A stretch of 64,000 bases of DNA, taken from contig CAWAEG010000001.1 of the NCBI GenBank assembly GCA_963780895.1, positions 1,240,001-1,304,000 on the forward strand, given 5' to 3'. The position numbers and the translations under genes were made by a program. Each line of letters begins with the position of its first letter. The stretch's first letter is position 1. Positions 1-9,227 of the stretch are shown piece by piece. Under the pieces are notes generated by a model, which was given only the letters and a program-made list of their open reading frames with translations, was not told the DNA's origin and did not search any database. This DNA comes from DASQFI01 sp963780895. GTDB lineage: Bacteria > Acidobacteriota > Vicinamibacteria > Vicinamibacterales > SCN-69-37.

Positions 1-2
1 TC

Positions 3-281
3 TGGCGAATCGCGCGCGCGAAGGTGCCCGGCATCGATGAAAGCACATCGATGTTCGCCGCGGGGATCATTCTTGCGATCGTCGGGTTTGCCGTCAGCGC
101 GCAGTTCGTGTCGCTGGTGGGCCTCGAGCCTCCCTTCTACGTCGCGATGGCGGGTGCGGTGCTGCTGAAGACCCTGGCGCCGGCCTCTCCCGTCCCCGTT
201 CCGGTCCGTCAGCCGGTGCCCGCGCGGCGTCCGGCCCTGCGGCCGGCGCCGGCGCGCACGCCGTTGCCGAGACCGTCCTGA
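3..281 (+). CDS. C-terminal fragment of a membrane protein, possibly O-antigen ligase
   Basis: The reading frame is open from the left window edge to a TGA at 279-281, so this is the 3' end of a longer gene. It encodes two hydrophobic stretches joined by a short loop (GLEPPFY), then a tail very rich in Pro, Ala and Arg. The arrangement resembles the C-terminal membrane helices of O-antigen ligase family proteins, which often accompany exosortase and glycan clusters. The fragment is too short for a firm assignment. The sulfotransferase starts 5 nt downstream, which suggests co-transcription. The family is inferred mainly from hydrophobicity and context. Confidence 0.45.
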   Translation, partial: WRIARAKVPGIDESTSMFAAGIILAIVGFAVSAQFVSLVGLEPPFYVAMAGAVLLKTLAPASPVPVPVRQPVPARRPALRPAPARTPLPRPS

Positions 282-286
282 ACCGC

Positions 287-1375
287 TTGCCACGATTGCC
301 AGGATCCGTGACGCTTCGCGCGCGCCTGCGTTCGCTCGTCCATCGTACGCTTCGGCGCACACTTGCCACATCCGACGGCCGGGCCATTGCGACAGATGCA
401 CTCGCCGGAGTGCTGGCATGGCGGGCCGGCGTTCCGTCAGCCGATCGCGCGGCTCCTTATTCAGATCTCGGCCGCGGCCGCCTGACGGTACCCGAAACAT
501 ATGCGGGAACGGTCTTCGTGACCGCGCGATTCCGGACGGGATCGACGCTGCTCTGGAACATCTTCCGCCATGTTCCAGGATGCGTGGCGTACTACGAGCC
601 GTTGAACGAGCGCCGCTGGTTCGATCCCGAAATGCGGGGCAGCCGGCTCGATCCGACGCATCGAGACGTCACCGATTACTGGCGCGAGTATGAAGGATTG
701 TCAGAGCTTGGCGACTGGCACCGCGAGGACTGGACGGATCGCGGCCTGTTCATGGATGAATCGGCATGGGATCCCAATCTGCGCCGCTATCTGGCGCGGT
801 TGATCGAGCGCGCGGCGCCGGGCCGCGCGGTGCTGCAGTGTAACCGGCTGGACTTCCGCCTGCCCTGGATCCGGCGGCAGTTTCCCGGTGCGACGCTGAT
901 TCATCTCTACCGTCACCCGCGCGACCAGTGGTGCTCCAGCCTTGTCAATCCTGCGGCCGTGCCCCGCGATGTGACGATGAATCGCTTCGAGCCCTTCGAT
1001 CATTTCTATCTCCAGCGCTGGGCGCTGGATCTGCAGGCGCACTTTCCCTTTCTCTCGCCTGACGTCGAAACCAGTCCGTATCGGGTCTTCTACTTCATCT
1101 GGAAACTGTCCTATCTGTTTGGAGTGGGCTACGCCGACTACTCGTTGGCGTTCGAAGATCTGATCAAATCACCGCGAGCGGAGATTGCGAAACTCGGGAA
1201 TGCCGCCGGCCTCGACATGGATCCCGAACGGCTGGCCGCGCTCGTGACCGACGTGCCGTTGGGCCGCTGGCAGAAGTACGCCGACGATGCGTGGTTCCGT
1301 GCGCACGAGTCGGCGTGCGAGGACATCCTGGCCGAGTTCCTTCACGGACAGACCGGCCCGGCAGGGAGGCTATAG
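287..1375 (+). CDS. Sulfotransferase family protein
   Basis: The 362-residue protein transfers sulfate from PAPS to an acceptor, here probably a surface glycan or lipid. The 5'-phosphosulfate loop is visible at about residues 79-90 (TARFRTGSTLLW), preceded by a beta strand. The 3'-phosphate-binding segment is at about 206-218 (HLYRHPRDQWCSS). Length fits the Sulfotransfer family. The open frame begins with TTG at 287; GTG at 308 is an alternative start, and neither has a clear Shine-Dalgarno site. It follows the membrane-protein fragment by 5 nt and precedes glycan genes, supporting a role in decorating exported polysaccharide. The acceptor cannot be read from the sequence. Confidence 0.8.
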   Translation: MPRLPGSVTLRARLRSLVHRTLRRTLATSDGRAIATDALAGVLAWRAGVPSADRAAPYSDLGRGRLTVPETYAGTVFVTARFRTGSTLLWNIFRHVPGCVAYYEPLNERRWFDPEMRGSRLDPTHRDVTDYWREYEGLSELGDWHREDWTDRGLFMDESAWDPNLRRYLARLIERAAPGRAVLQCNRLDFRLPWIRRQFPGATLIHLYRHPRDQWCSSLVNPAAVPRDVTMNRFEPFDHFYLQRWALDLQAHFPFLSPDVETSPYRVFYFIWKLSYLFGVGYADYSLAFEDLIKSPRAEIAKLGNAAGLDMDPERLAALVTDVPLGRWQKYADDAWFRAHESACEDILAEFLHGQTGPAGRL

Positions 1376-1402
1376 CAGGCTGCTGAAAAACCCAGCAACC
1401 TG
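1376..1402 (+). terminator. Imperfect hairpin downstream of the sulfotransferase
   Basis: Directly after the TAG stop, CAGG-C-TGCTG pairs with CAGCA-A-CCTG around an AAAAACC loop. There is no T-run, so termination is only a suggestion. The hairpin separates two convergent genes and abuts the heptad array. Confidence 0.35.
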
Positions 1403-1436
1403 AACTTAGAACTTGGAACTGCGAACTTCGAACTGC
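1402..1436 (+). repeat. Heptad tandem array, five GAACTNN units
   Basis: Five consecutive 7-nt units (GAACTTA, GAACTTG, GAACTGC, GAACTTC, GAACTGC) fill the gap between convergent genes. The same design, again five units, recurs at 50207-50241, and three units recur in reverse orientation at 53836-53856. Confidence 0.85.
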
Positions 1437-1470
1437 AGAATCTGGCCGTTTTTCGTCAAGAAACCCCGGC

Positions 1471-2646
1471 CTAACTCCCGAAGCGCTCGCGTTTGCGTTC
1501 GGTGACCAGCTCGTCGAAGAGCCTCTCGTACCGTTGAACATGGTGATCCCAGGTGTGCCGGCTGATGATGGCCTTGCGGGCGGCGTCGCCGGCCGCCCTC
1601 AACGGCGTCGGATTGGCGAGCAGGTCGGCGAGCAATCGCCCGAAGTGATCGTCGTCGTTTGCCAGGAACCCGTCCTCGCCGTCGCGAATGATCTCGGCGT
1701 TGGCGTTGTGAAAGCGCACGCCGTCGCCTCGCATGGCCAGGCACGGCACGCCGTAGCTCATCGCCTCGAGCATCGTCACAGGGGAGTTTTCGAGCCACGA
1801 CGGAAACAGCAGGAGATCGGCCTGCCGATACCAACGCTCGGGCCGTTCCTGGAAGCCATGGAAGACCACCCGGTCCTGCAGGCCGAGATCGACGCACTGT
1901 CGTTCGAGTGCGTCGCGCTGATCCCCTTTTCCGACAATGTCGAACTGCCATCGACACGGCGTCAGGGTTGCCAGGGCCGACAGCGCCACGTCGATCCGTT
2001 TTCTTGCGATCAACTGTCCAACCCAGAGCAGACGCACAGGCCCGGTCTGATCGGACCGCGTCCCCGGCTCCGGCACGTCCGTCCCCATCGGATTGACGAA
2101 GAACGGCGACCGGATGAGCGGGCCGTACCGCGCCCGCATGGCGTCGCAGGCCTGCTGCGTAAAACGGACGGTACGGGTCGCGTGTCTGAGGCCCCATTTC
2201 TGAAGACGAACGTAGAGATGATTCGTGAGGACGTGCGCGCTTGGCGGCAGGTTGTAGCTCTTGATCTCTTCGCCGACGAGCAGGGAATGGGGGAGGTAGA
2301 GCATCGGCGTCTCGGGAAATCGGCGGGCGTGCGGCGTCATGAAGAAATGCTCGGCGGCTACGACGACATCGGGTCGCGACAGGGTCGCGTGCAGCAGGCG
2401 CCGACGGCAGAACCCATACGTTCTCCACGCGAACAGACGCCACACGATCTTCGTGTCCCGATACGAAGCCGGCGGTGGAATCTCCAGCACGTCGGCGCAG
2501 TCACGCACGTCCGGGCCGGCGTCGAAACAGACGGTCGAGACGACGTGGCCTCTGCCGGCCAGGCGACGGATGAGCTGATTGTTGTACACGTGACTGCCCG
2601 CACCGCGGTCGAGACTGCCCGCCAGGATTCGAATGTGATGGGGCAT
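1471..2646 (-). CDS. Glycosyltransferase family 4
   Basis: This 391-residue GT-B enzyme moves a sugar from a nucleotide-sugar donor to a glycan acceptor. The N-terminal half opens with a strand and Gly-rich loop (ILAGSLDRGAGSHV). The C-terminal donor domain has LLWVGQLIARKRID followed by the usual E-x7-E region (PSWLENSPVTMLEAMSYG). The frame is open to a TTG at 2667, but the first in-frame ATG is at 2646 and fits the family start (MPHHIRILAG), so it was chosen. It is divergent from the flippase gene, with a 95-nt gap that must hold both promoters. The linkage formed is unknown. Confidence 0.85.
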   Translation of the reverse strand: MPHHIRILAGSLDRGAGSHVYNNQLIRRLAGRGHVVSTVCFDAGPDVRDCADVLEIPPPASYRDTKIVWRLFAWRTYGFCRRRLLHATLSRPDVVVAAEHFFMTPHARRFPETPMLYLPHSLLVGEEIKSYNLPPSAHVLTNHLYVRLQKWGLRHATRTVRFTQQACDAMRARYGPLIRSPFFVNPMGTDVPEPGTRSDQTGPVRLLWVGQLIARKRIDVALSALATLTPCRWQFDIVGKGDQRDALERQCVDLGLQDRVVFHGFQERPERWYRQADLLLFPSWLENSPVTMLEAMSYGVPCLAMRGDGVRFHNANAEIIRDGEDGFLANDDDHFGRLLADLLANPTPLRAAGDAARKAIISRHTWDHHVQRYERLFDELVTERKRERFGS

Positions 2647-2741
2647 GGCGTGCGGGCATGGTACCAAATGGCCACGCGGCCATTTTTTTCGTTTCTCCGC
2701 GCCGACGGTGTACGCTCGGCAAGCCTCCGCCGCCCGTGTCG

Positions 2742-4268
2742 ATGAACCGCCCAGGCTCTCTTATCAGAAATGTCTTGTCGAACTATCTCGTGCTGGGAGC
2801 GAGCCTCGCGTATTCGTTTGTCATCACGCCGATCGTCGTTGGCGCCCTCGACAAGGAGCTGTACGGCGTCTGGTCGTTCTTGAACGGCATCTTGGCGTAC
2901 TCCGAGCTGCTCTATCTGGGTCTTGGGGCCGCCCTCATCAAGAACGTCGCCCAATTCCGAGCGAACGACGACATCGCCGGCATCAACCGCCTGGTCAGCG
3001 TCGTCGTCACGATCTACGGCGCCATCGGTCTGACGTGTTTCGGGGCCTGGGCGGGCATGAGTGGCTTGATTCCGTCGGCCTTCGCGGAGCCTCTTTCAAC
3101 CGAGGCGGCCCGAGCCGCCTCGGCCACGGGCATCCTTCTTGGGGCTCACCTGCTGTTTGTGTTCGTGGGCAGCGCGTTTTCCGGTTTGCTGAGCGGCTAC
3201 GATCGCTATGATCTTCTGAACGGCATCGCGCTGGCCGGTCTCGGTATTCGATTCATCACGGTGCCGTTGTTCGTTCAGCCTGATCAGCAGCCGTTGCTGA
3301 TGCTCGCCGGGCTGACGGCCGCCGTCACGGCCATTCAGACGCTCCTCATGGCGGGAGTGGCCTTCTGGTACGTCCCGGGGTTGTCCGTTCAACTGAGGCG
3401 ACCACGGCTGGACGAGCTCAGCTGGCTGTACGGATTCGGGATCCAATCGTTCTTCATCATGCTCGCGGCGAAGCTCATCAGCTACACCGATACGACCGTG
3501 ATCGGGGTCAAGCTCGGAGCCGCCAGCGTGGCACTCTACGCCCTGCCGCTCCAGCTCATCGAATACGCACGCGCCTTCGTGGCCAGTTTTTACGGCGTTC
3601 TGATGCCGAGATTGACCGTCCTGGTAACCCGCGGGGAGATGGCGCGGGTTCGCGAGGCATATCTGAGCTCCACACGCATCGCCGGGCTTCTCTCAGGATG
3701 GATTTTCGGTGGGTTGATTGGACTGGGGCCGGCATTTCTCAATCGCTGGGTCGGGCCCGAGTTCGGTTCGCCAGTCCAGTGGGTCATTGTCTATCTGGCG
3801 ATCGCCACGTTCGGACAGATTCTGTCGTCCCAGGTGTCGTTTGCCTTCTATCAGGCTCTGCACCGCGTCGGATTCCCGGCCCTGGTCCTGATGACCGAAG
3901 CCGTGGTCAATCTCGTGTTGAGTCTCTGGCTTGCGCCACGGATGGGGATCACCGGTGTGGCGCTCGCGACAGCCGTGCCGGCGCTGCTCGTCACCACGGT
4001 CGTGTTACCGCCGTATGTGTGCCGCCTGCTCGACGTGCCGTTGCTGACGTTCATTCGAAGCAGTGTGCTGCCGGGTCTCGGCATGGCGGTCGCGACCGTG
4101 GCGGGCCTTTGGTTGGCGGATCGGGTCGTCCCGGGCGAGTCGTACCAGGCCATCTTCTTGCGGATGATGTTCACCTTCCCGATCGCGGCCCTGCTGTTTC
4201 GGCTCACGATCCCCAAGGACGAACAGCGGGCGCTGTGGCACCGGCTGCGGTTCTCAGGAGCGCGCTGA
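2742..4268 (+). CDS. Lipopolysaccharide/O-antigen flippase (MOP superfamily, Wzx-like)
   Basis: The 508-residue integral membrane protein has about 12-14 hydrophobic segments spread along its length. It has no large soluble domain, as expected for polysaccharide-biosynthesis exporters that flip undecaprenyl-linked oligosaccharides to the periplasm. ATG at 2742 (MNRPGSLIRNVLSNYLVLGA) was chosen over ATG 2658. The earlier start would add a non-hydrophobic 28-residue leader lying over the promoter region of the divergent glycosyltransferase. The FkbM methyltransferase follows after one nucleotide, so the two are probably translated from one message. The substrate is likely the glycan made by the neighbouring transferases. 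Confidence 0.82.
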   Translation: MNRPGSLIRNVLSNYLVLGASLAYSFVITPIVVGALDKELYGVWSFLNGILAYSELLYLGLGAALIKNVAQFRANDDIAGINRLVSVVVTIYGAIGLTCFGAWAGMSGLIPSAFAEPLSTEAARAASATGILLGAHLLFVFVGSAFSGLLSGYDRYDLLNGIALAGLGIRFITVPLFVQPDQQPLLMLAGLTAAVTAIQTLLMAGVAFWYVPGLSVQLRRPRLDELSWLYGFGIQSFFIMLAAKLISYTDTTVIGVKLGAASVALYALPLQLIEYARAFVASFYGVLMPRLTVLVTRGEMARVREAYLSSTRIAGLLSGWIFGGLIGLGPAFLNRWVGPEFGSPVQWVIVYLAIATFGQILSSQVSFAFYQALHRVGFPALVLMTEAVVNLVLSLWLAPRMGITGVALATAVPALLVTTVVLPPYVCRLLDVPLLTFIRSSVLPGLGMAVATVAGLWLADRVVPGESYQAIFLRMMFTFPIAALLFRLTIPKDEQRALWHRLRFSGAR

Positions 4269-4269
4269 C

Positions 4270-5166
4270 GTGCAGACGGACCCTCGGCGTCAGCCCGGGC
4301 CGGCCCGCCAGGTGCTGGACCGGCGGCTTTCGTTCAGCGAACTCCTGGGTCATGCCTGGAGAGTCGGTTCGCTTCGAACGGCGCTGTTGGCAGCCATCGA
4401 CGCCGCATTCCGAAGGCTCCGCCTCCGTTGGTGGAGGAAAACCGCTCCGTGGTACGCCGGGAAGGCGATGAACGCCTTGAGGTGGCGTATCCGGATCGAC
4501 GGCAGGCCCTTCGACCTTCCGCCGACGACGAGCAGCTTCCTCAGCGGTCAGGCGTGGCTTGGCATCTACGAGACGTCCGAGCGATACGCCGTTGCACGGT
4601 TCCTGCCCCGGACGCTTCCCGTCGTGGAATTGGGCGGTTCGGCGGGAATCGTGGCCTGCCTGACCAACCGCTTGCTGGCCGACCCGACCCGCCATGTGGT
4701 CGTCGAGGCCAATCCGAACGTTGTGCCCATTCTTGAACGGAACAGGCAAACGAACGGGTGCCGGTTCCACATTCTGCATGCCGCCGTGGCGTATGGCGCC
4801 GAGTCAATCGCATTCGGAGTGGCCGATGACTTTCTGGCCAGCTCTCTGACCGCGCCTGCCGACGGCAATCGCGTCACGGTTCCTGCCACGTCGCTCGCAA
4901 AGATCGTGACGGATGCCGGCTACGACCGGTGCAGCGTGGTCTGCGATATTGAGGGCGCGGAGGTGGCGCTCTTGAAGAACGAGGGCGATCTGTTCAAGCG
5001 GGTTGTCGAGACGCTCCTCATCGAGGTGCACCCGTCGATCGTGGGCAGCGGCACGGTTTCATGGCTGGAAACGCAACTGGACGCTCTCGGTTTCACGACG
5101 GTCTGGACGTGCGGCGATGTCTGGTTCCTGGAATCGATGGCTCGTCGCGCGAACCGGGCGCCATGA
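4270..5166 (+). CDS. FkbM family methyltransferase
   Basis: The 298-residue SAM-dependent O-methyltransferase probably caps or decorates a sugar. SAM motif I is at about residues 118-130 (VVELGGSAGIVAC), followed by the acidic strand end VVVEANPN at 143-150. The FkbM signature CDIEGAEVALL is at about 225-235 and LLIEVHPSIV lies near the C-terminal part. It starts with GTG one nucleotide after the flippase stop. It is convergent with the TPR lipoprotein gene, whose stop lies 9 nt away. The N-terminal 100 residues are less conserved and may contact the acceptor. Confidence 0.82.
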   Translation: MQTDPRRQPGPARQVLDRRLSFSELLGHAWRVGSLRTALLAAIDAAFRRLRLRWWRKTAPWYAGKAMNALRWRIRIDGRPFDLPPTTSSFLSGQAWLGIYETSERYAVARFLPRTLPVVELGGSAGIVACLTNRLLADPTRHVVVEANPNVVPILERNRQTNGCRFHILHAAVAYGAESIAFGVADDFLASSLTAPADGNRVTVPATSLAKIVTDAGYDRCSVVCDIEGAEVALLKNEGDLFKRVVETLLIEVHPSIVGSGTVSWLETQLDALGFTTVWTCGDVWFLESMARRANRAP

Positions 5167-5175
5167 GCGGCTGCC

Positions 5176-7450
5176 TCAGCCCTTGAGCTCCGAGAGCGCC
5201 TGACGCGCCTCGGTGGCGCCGCTGAAGTTGGCGTCGAGCGAGAGCGCTTTCTGCAAAGACGCCCGCGCCTTTTCCTTGTCGCCGCTTCCCGCGTACGCCA
5301 TGCCGAGGTGGTAGTGATACGTCGCGTTCTTGGGATCGCTCTGGACCGACTGCAGCAGCGGCGCCACGGCCATCGCGCTCAGCCCCTTCTTGTGGTAAAT
5401 CCAGCCGAGCGTGTCGTTGACCTCCGGACGCTCCGGCAGCTGTGATTTGGCGGTCTGCGCGAGCTGCAGCGCGATGTCGAGATTGCCGCCCGTCTCCGCG
5501 TAGATCCAGGCCAGGTTGTTCGCCGCGACGGCCGCGCGCGAATCCACTTCGAGCGCGCGCTCGTACTTCTTCCTCGCATCGCCAGGCCGGTTCTGCATGT
5601 CGAGCAGAATGCCCGCAATCGTGTGCGCGGCGACGGACGTCGGCTGCCGCTCGGCGAGCCTCTCGAACTGGGTGGTCGCGTCGCCCAGCCGCTGCTGCGT
5701 GGCATACAGCCGTCCGAGCATGCCGTAGGCGTCAAGGTTGTTCGGATCGGCGGCGATCGCCCGCTGCAGCATCTTCTCGGCGGTCGCGAGATCCCCGAGC
5801 GACCCGTACGTCCGGCTCGCGAGGATCAAAATGGGACCGTCGTGCGGTTTGGCCCGGAGCGCCTCGGCGATACGCGCTTTGATTTGATCCGTGCGCTTTT
5901 CCTCGAGGTCCAGCTGATTCATGCCAGCCAGCGCCTCGACGTAGGTCGGGTTCTTGGCGAGCGCTCGGGTGAAGGCGGCCCGGGCCGCGGCCCGGTTGCG
6001 CTTGGTCATCTCGAGCAGTCCAACTTCCGTCTGGACCGCCGGTGAATCCGGGAACGCCTTGACGAGCGCCGTGAGCGACGGCTCGGCCCTGGACGGCGCG
6101 CCCTTCATCAGGTGGATGCGCGCGAGCAGGAGGTGCGCGTCGGCGTAGCCGGCGACCTTCGTGATGGCGCTCTGGGCGAAGCGCTCGGCATCGTTCAGCC
6201 GGCCGTTCGCGAGATGAATCTTCGCCAGCTCGAGCTCCGGATCGGCTAGCCGCGGATTGAGCTGGAGCGCCTGATTGAATGCCACGGTCGCGTCGGCCTC
6301 TTCGCGCTTCAACACGAGGGCCTTGCCGAGCGCGAAGTGCGCCCTGGCGGACTGGCCGTTCGACGTGACGGCGGACTTCGGCCGCGGCGAGCGACTCATC
6401 GGTCTTGCCCGCGCGCGCGAGCAGCTCCGCCTTCGCAATCAGCGCCTCGGTGTGCGTCGATTGCTTCGCCAGCACGTCGTCAACGAGCCGCATGGCCGAC
6501 GCCTGGTTGCCCGCGATCACCCCGAGCGCCGCGAGACGGAGCTTGGCCGTCGCGAACGACTCGTTCTCGGTCGACGAGACCTGCTCGAGCAGCGTCTTGG
6601 CTTCGTCCAGGCGCCGCATGGCGATGTAGTAGTCGGCCAGAATCAGCCGGCCCGCCTGGTTCGGCGCGACGTCGGCGACGACTTTCAGGTGCTCCTCGGC
6701 CAGCGGCGCGCGGCCCGACGCGACGTAGAAGTAGGCAAGCGCGCGGTTGGCGAGCAGATCCTTCGGATCGATCGTGAGCGCCGCCTTGAACTGCGCCTCG
6801 GCTTCGTCACGCTTGCCGCTCACCGCATAGAAGTTGGCCAGGGCCATCCGCGCCGCGGCCGACTTCGGATTGGTGTCCACGGCTTTCCTGAACGCGAGTT
6901 CGGCCTGCGTCCGATCTCCGCGGATGAGCTGCATCATGCCGAGGTTGGCGTAGCTCTCGCTGCGGTCCGGATCGGTGCGGATTGCCTGTTCGACCTCGGC
7001 GACCGCGTCCTCGATTCTGTTCAGGCCGGCCAGCGCGTTCGCCCGAAGAATCAGCGCCGGCACGTGAGCGGACCGGATGGCGAGCGCCTTTTCGGCGCGC
7101 GCCTTCGCGTCTTCGAACTGTCGCGCGACCAGGAGCATTTCGCCGACCCTGACCTGGGCGTCGACGTCGGCCGGCATGAGGTCGGCGGCACGCACGTATT
7201 CCTGGAAGGAATTGCCGATGTCGCCGAGCTCCAGGTACGTCTGGGCCAGCTTGAGCCGGGCTTCGCCGAACCGCGGATCCTGCTGCACGGCGTTGCGGTA
7301 CTCGACGACCGCCTCGCGCAGCTTCTTCTGCGCGACATAAGCGTCGCCGCTCTGCACGTACTCCCGCTTCGCGACCTCGGGGTCCTTGGAACAGCCGGCG
7401 AGCGCCAGCAGGCTCAGCAATGCAACGAAGGTGGATCGGTTCGACAGCAT
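5176..7450 (-). CDS. PrsT-like TPR-repeat lipoprotein, frameshifted
   Basis: The gene encodes about 757 residues, nearly all TPR units (for example AEAQFKAALTIDPKDLLANR). An N-terminal lipoprotein signal ends in the lipobox LALAGC. It resembles the TPR lipoprotein PrsT of exosortase/PEP-CTERM exopolysaccharide clusters. It cannot be read in one frame: TPRs run in one frame to about 6380 (GKTDESLAAAE) and continue in another from TSNGQSARAHFALG. ATG 7450 has AAGGAC at a suitable distance. ATG 7474 would overlap the EpsI stop (ATGA) and is the alternative start. It is probably an outer-membrane or periplasmic scaffold for polysaccharide export. The frameshift may be a sequencing error or true decay. 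Confidence 0.75.
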
Positions 7451-7470
7451 GAGGGCAGTCCTTTTCGGCG

Positions 7471-8116
7471 TCATGACGGCAAATGCGCTTCGAGGTGCGG
7501 GAAAAGAGCCTGGACGAACTCGGTGACGCGCTGTTCGGCGGCCGCCGTGCCCTCCTCGCTCGGGAGCACCGGGCTGATCACGCGAACCAGCGCCGCGTCC
7601 GACCGGTGGCTGCGGACCGCGTCGTAGACCATGTACACCTTGCTCCAGTACTCGGTCGCCACGACGCGGCCGTGGCTCTGATACCAGTAGAGAACGACCT
7701 GCCGTTCGGAGCCTTTCCGGATCACGAAGCGGTTCACGACAATGGGCGCGTGGCGTCCGGGAATCGGAATCGCGGCGCGATCGTTCGCGATCGGCAGCCA
7801 CCCGGCGCCGGGCAGACAGTTCATCGGCGAATGAATCGTGTCGCCCTCGCGCTGGCTGCGGTAGTAGCCGACGTAGAGCGACACCGCGGGCTCCCGGGCC
7901 GAGAGGTAGTAGCGATTCAGAAGGTCATCGGCGCCGAGCACGGCGAGCACTTCGTCGCTGAACGTCGGCGCTTCGCGGCCCTTCCAGCGCCCGACCTGGT
8001 TCGTGAGCGCCTGCAGCGGCTCTCGCGGCGGCACCTCTTCCGGCCGCATCGCGTGGTGCGCGTACGCAGCCGTGGTGAGGAAGCAGACGCTGAGAATGAG
8101 TCAGCCGCGCGGTCAA
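7471..8116 (-). CDS. EpsI family protein (exosortase partner), N-terminus frameshifted
   Basis: From ATG 8049 there are 192 residues with the EpsI/DUF3485 hallmark HSPMNCLPGAGW and the downstream VVLYWYQSHGRVVATEYW region. In many bacteria this domain is fused to the C-terminus of exosortase; here it is a separate gene. Upstream, a hydrophobic export segment (LILSVCFLTTAAYAHHA) is in frame but blocked by TGA at 8101-8103. Removing one base near 8104 joins it to MTARL from a TTG at 8116, which overlaps the exosortase stop. The intact protein was therefore probably translationally coupled and exported. The exact start is uncertain. Confidence 0.75.
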
Positions 8117-8993
8117 ACCGCCCTCTGTGCGGCGACCGTCGGAACCGCGCCGGCCCGCTCACGCCGCGGCACCACCCGGATCAGCACGTGCGTCACGACG
8201 AAGAGCATCGCGAACGCGGCCGCGAAGACGATCCAGCCCGAGAACGTGTGGAAAAAGCCTTGCGCCGCTTCGGCTCCGTAGTAGTGCGCCGCCACGCCCG
8301 TGCCGGCAACCCGCCCGCCGTTGGCGATGATCGCGATCGGAATCGTCGAGAGTGCGACGGTCGTGCGAACGCCGACCCGCGGATCCATGAAGTAGCCGTA
8401 GACAATGCCGAGCGTCAGCAGCGAGATCAGCGACCGGATGCCGCTGCACGCCTCGGCGACTTCGAGGCTCGTGTGCGCGAGGACGATGACGTTGCCCTCG
8501 CGAAGCACGGGAATGCTGAGCGCCGACAGCACGGTTTCGCCGACGCTCGACGCCAGGAGCTGGAGCGGAAACGCGATCTGGTTGAAGATCAGCGCCGGAA
8601 TCGGAATCATCAACAGCAGGAACGCGATTGGCAACGCGAGCATCCGGCACGCCTGCCACCCCATCAGGAACAGCACGGAGCCCATCAGGACGACAATCAG
8701 CGACGCTCGGGGAAGGAACAGCTCGGCGCCGAGCAGACCCGCCAGCAGCATCACCAGTCCGAACGCCACGATCGGCAAGCCGAGGACGCTGGGCCGGCTT
8801 CGCAGGCTCGCCAGCCTGTGCCGCCGCTACCCACACGAAGTAGCCGGCGAGCGGGACGATCAGAATATCCGTGGGAGTAGTTGTCGTCATTCGCCCAGTC
8901 CTGCGCGAGCCGTGTGAGGACGGGCGCATACAGAACCAGAAGCGCCGCCAGCGCAACGCAAATCACGGCCGGGCGGACGAAGGTCGGGCCCAT
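8113..8993 (-). CDS. Exosortase (transpeptidase for PEP-CTERM proteins), two frameshifts
   Basis: Exosortases are multi-pass membrane cysteine transpeptidases that cleave PEP-CTERM tails. The C-terminal 221 residues in one frame contain the three catalytic signatures: Cys in EACSGIRS, Arg in NGGRVAGTG and His in FHTFSGW. The N-terminus lies in a second frame from ATG 8993, with an initial membrane helix and the typical NDDNYSHG. The segment LIVPLAGYFVWVAAA that should follow is in a third frame. Shifts fall near 8867 and near 8795. Stitched together, the product has the normal length of about 290 residues. The EpsI gene follows directly. Confidence 0.78.
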
Positions 8994-9120
8994 GTAACGA
9001 CGTCGCTACGTAGCAAGCCCCTCTCCGCCAGGGCCGGCAGTGCCAATGCGTATGTAATTCCTTTTAGTGCAGCTACTTACGTGTTGATGTCGAAGGCAAG
9101 TTTTGACGAGTAGAGACAAG

Positions 9121-9140
9121 AGTCACCGTGAGAGGTGACT
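9121..9140 (-). promoter_or_regulatory. Small perfect inverted repeat between asparagine synthase and exosortase
   Basis: AGTCACC at 9121-9127 pairs with GGTGACT at 9134-9140 around a 6-nt loop. It lies in the only sizeable gap of the exosortase operon (8994-9227). It could be an attenuator, an operator or a weak terminator; no T-run follows on either strand. No clear promoter was recognised in this gap. Confidence 0.3.
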
Positions 9141-9227
9141 AATGTTCCGAGCCAGAATCCATTGAACGTGATCCCTCTTGCAAGCGAAGCTCCTCCATAC
9201 CCTGTTCGTGAGGTGGGCGACCGGATT

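Noticed and set aside
1534..2745. Long plus-strand frame (403 codons) opposite the glycosyltransferase
   Set aside because: It is antisense to a gene with clear GT4 motifs and has no recognisable domains; similar long shadow frames lie opposite many genes here.
9028..9050. TGGCACTG on the minus strand upstream of exosortase as a sigma-54 promoter
   Set aside because: The -24 half is present but the expected TTGC at the -12 position is GCCC, so the match is too poor.
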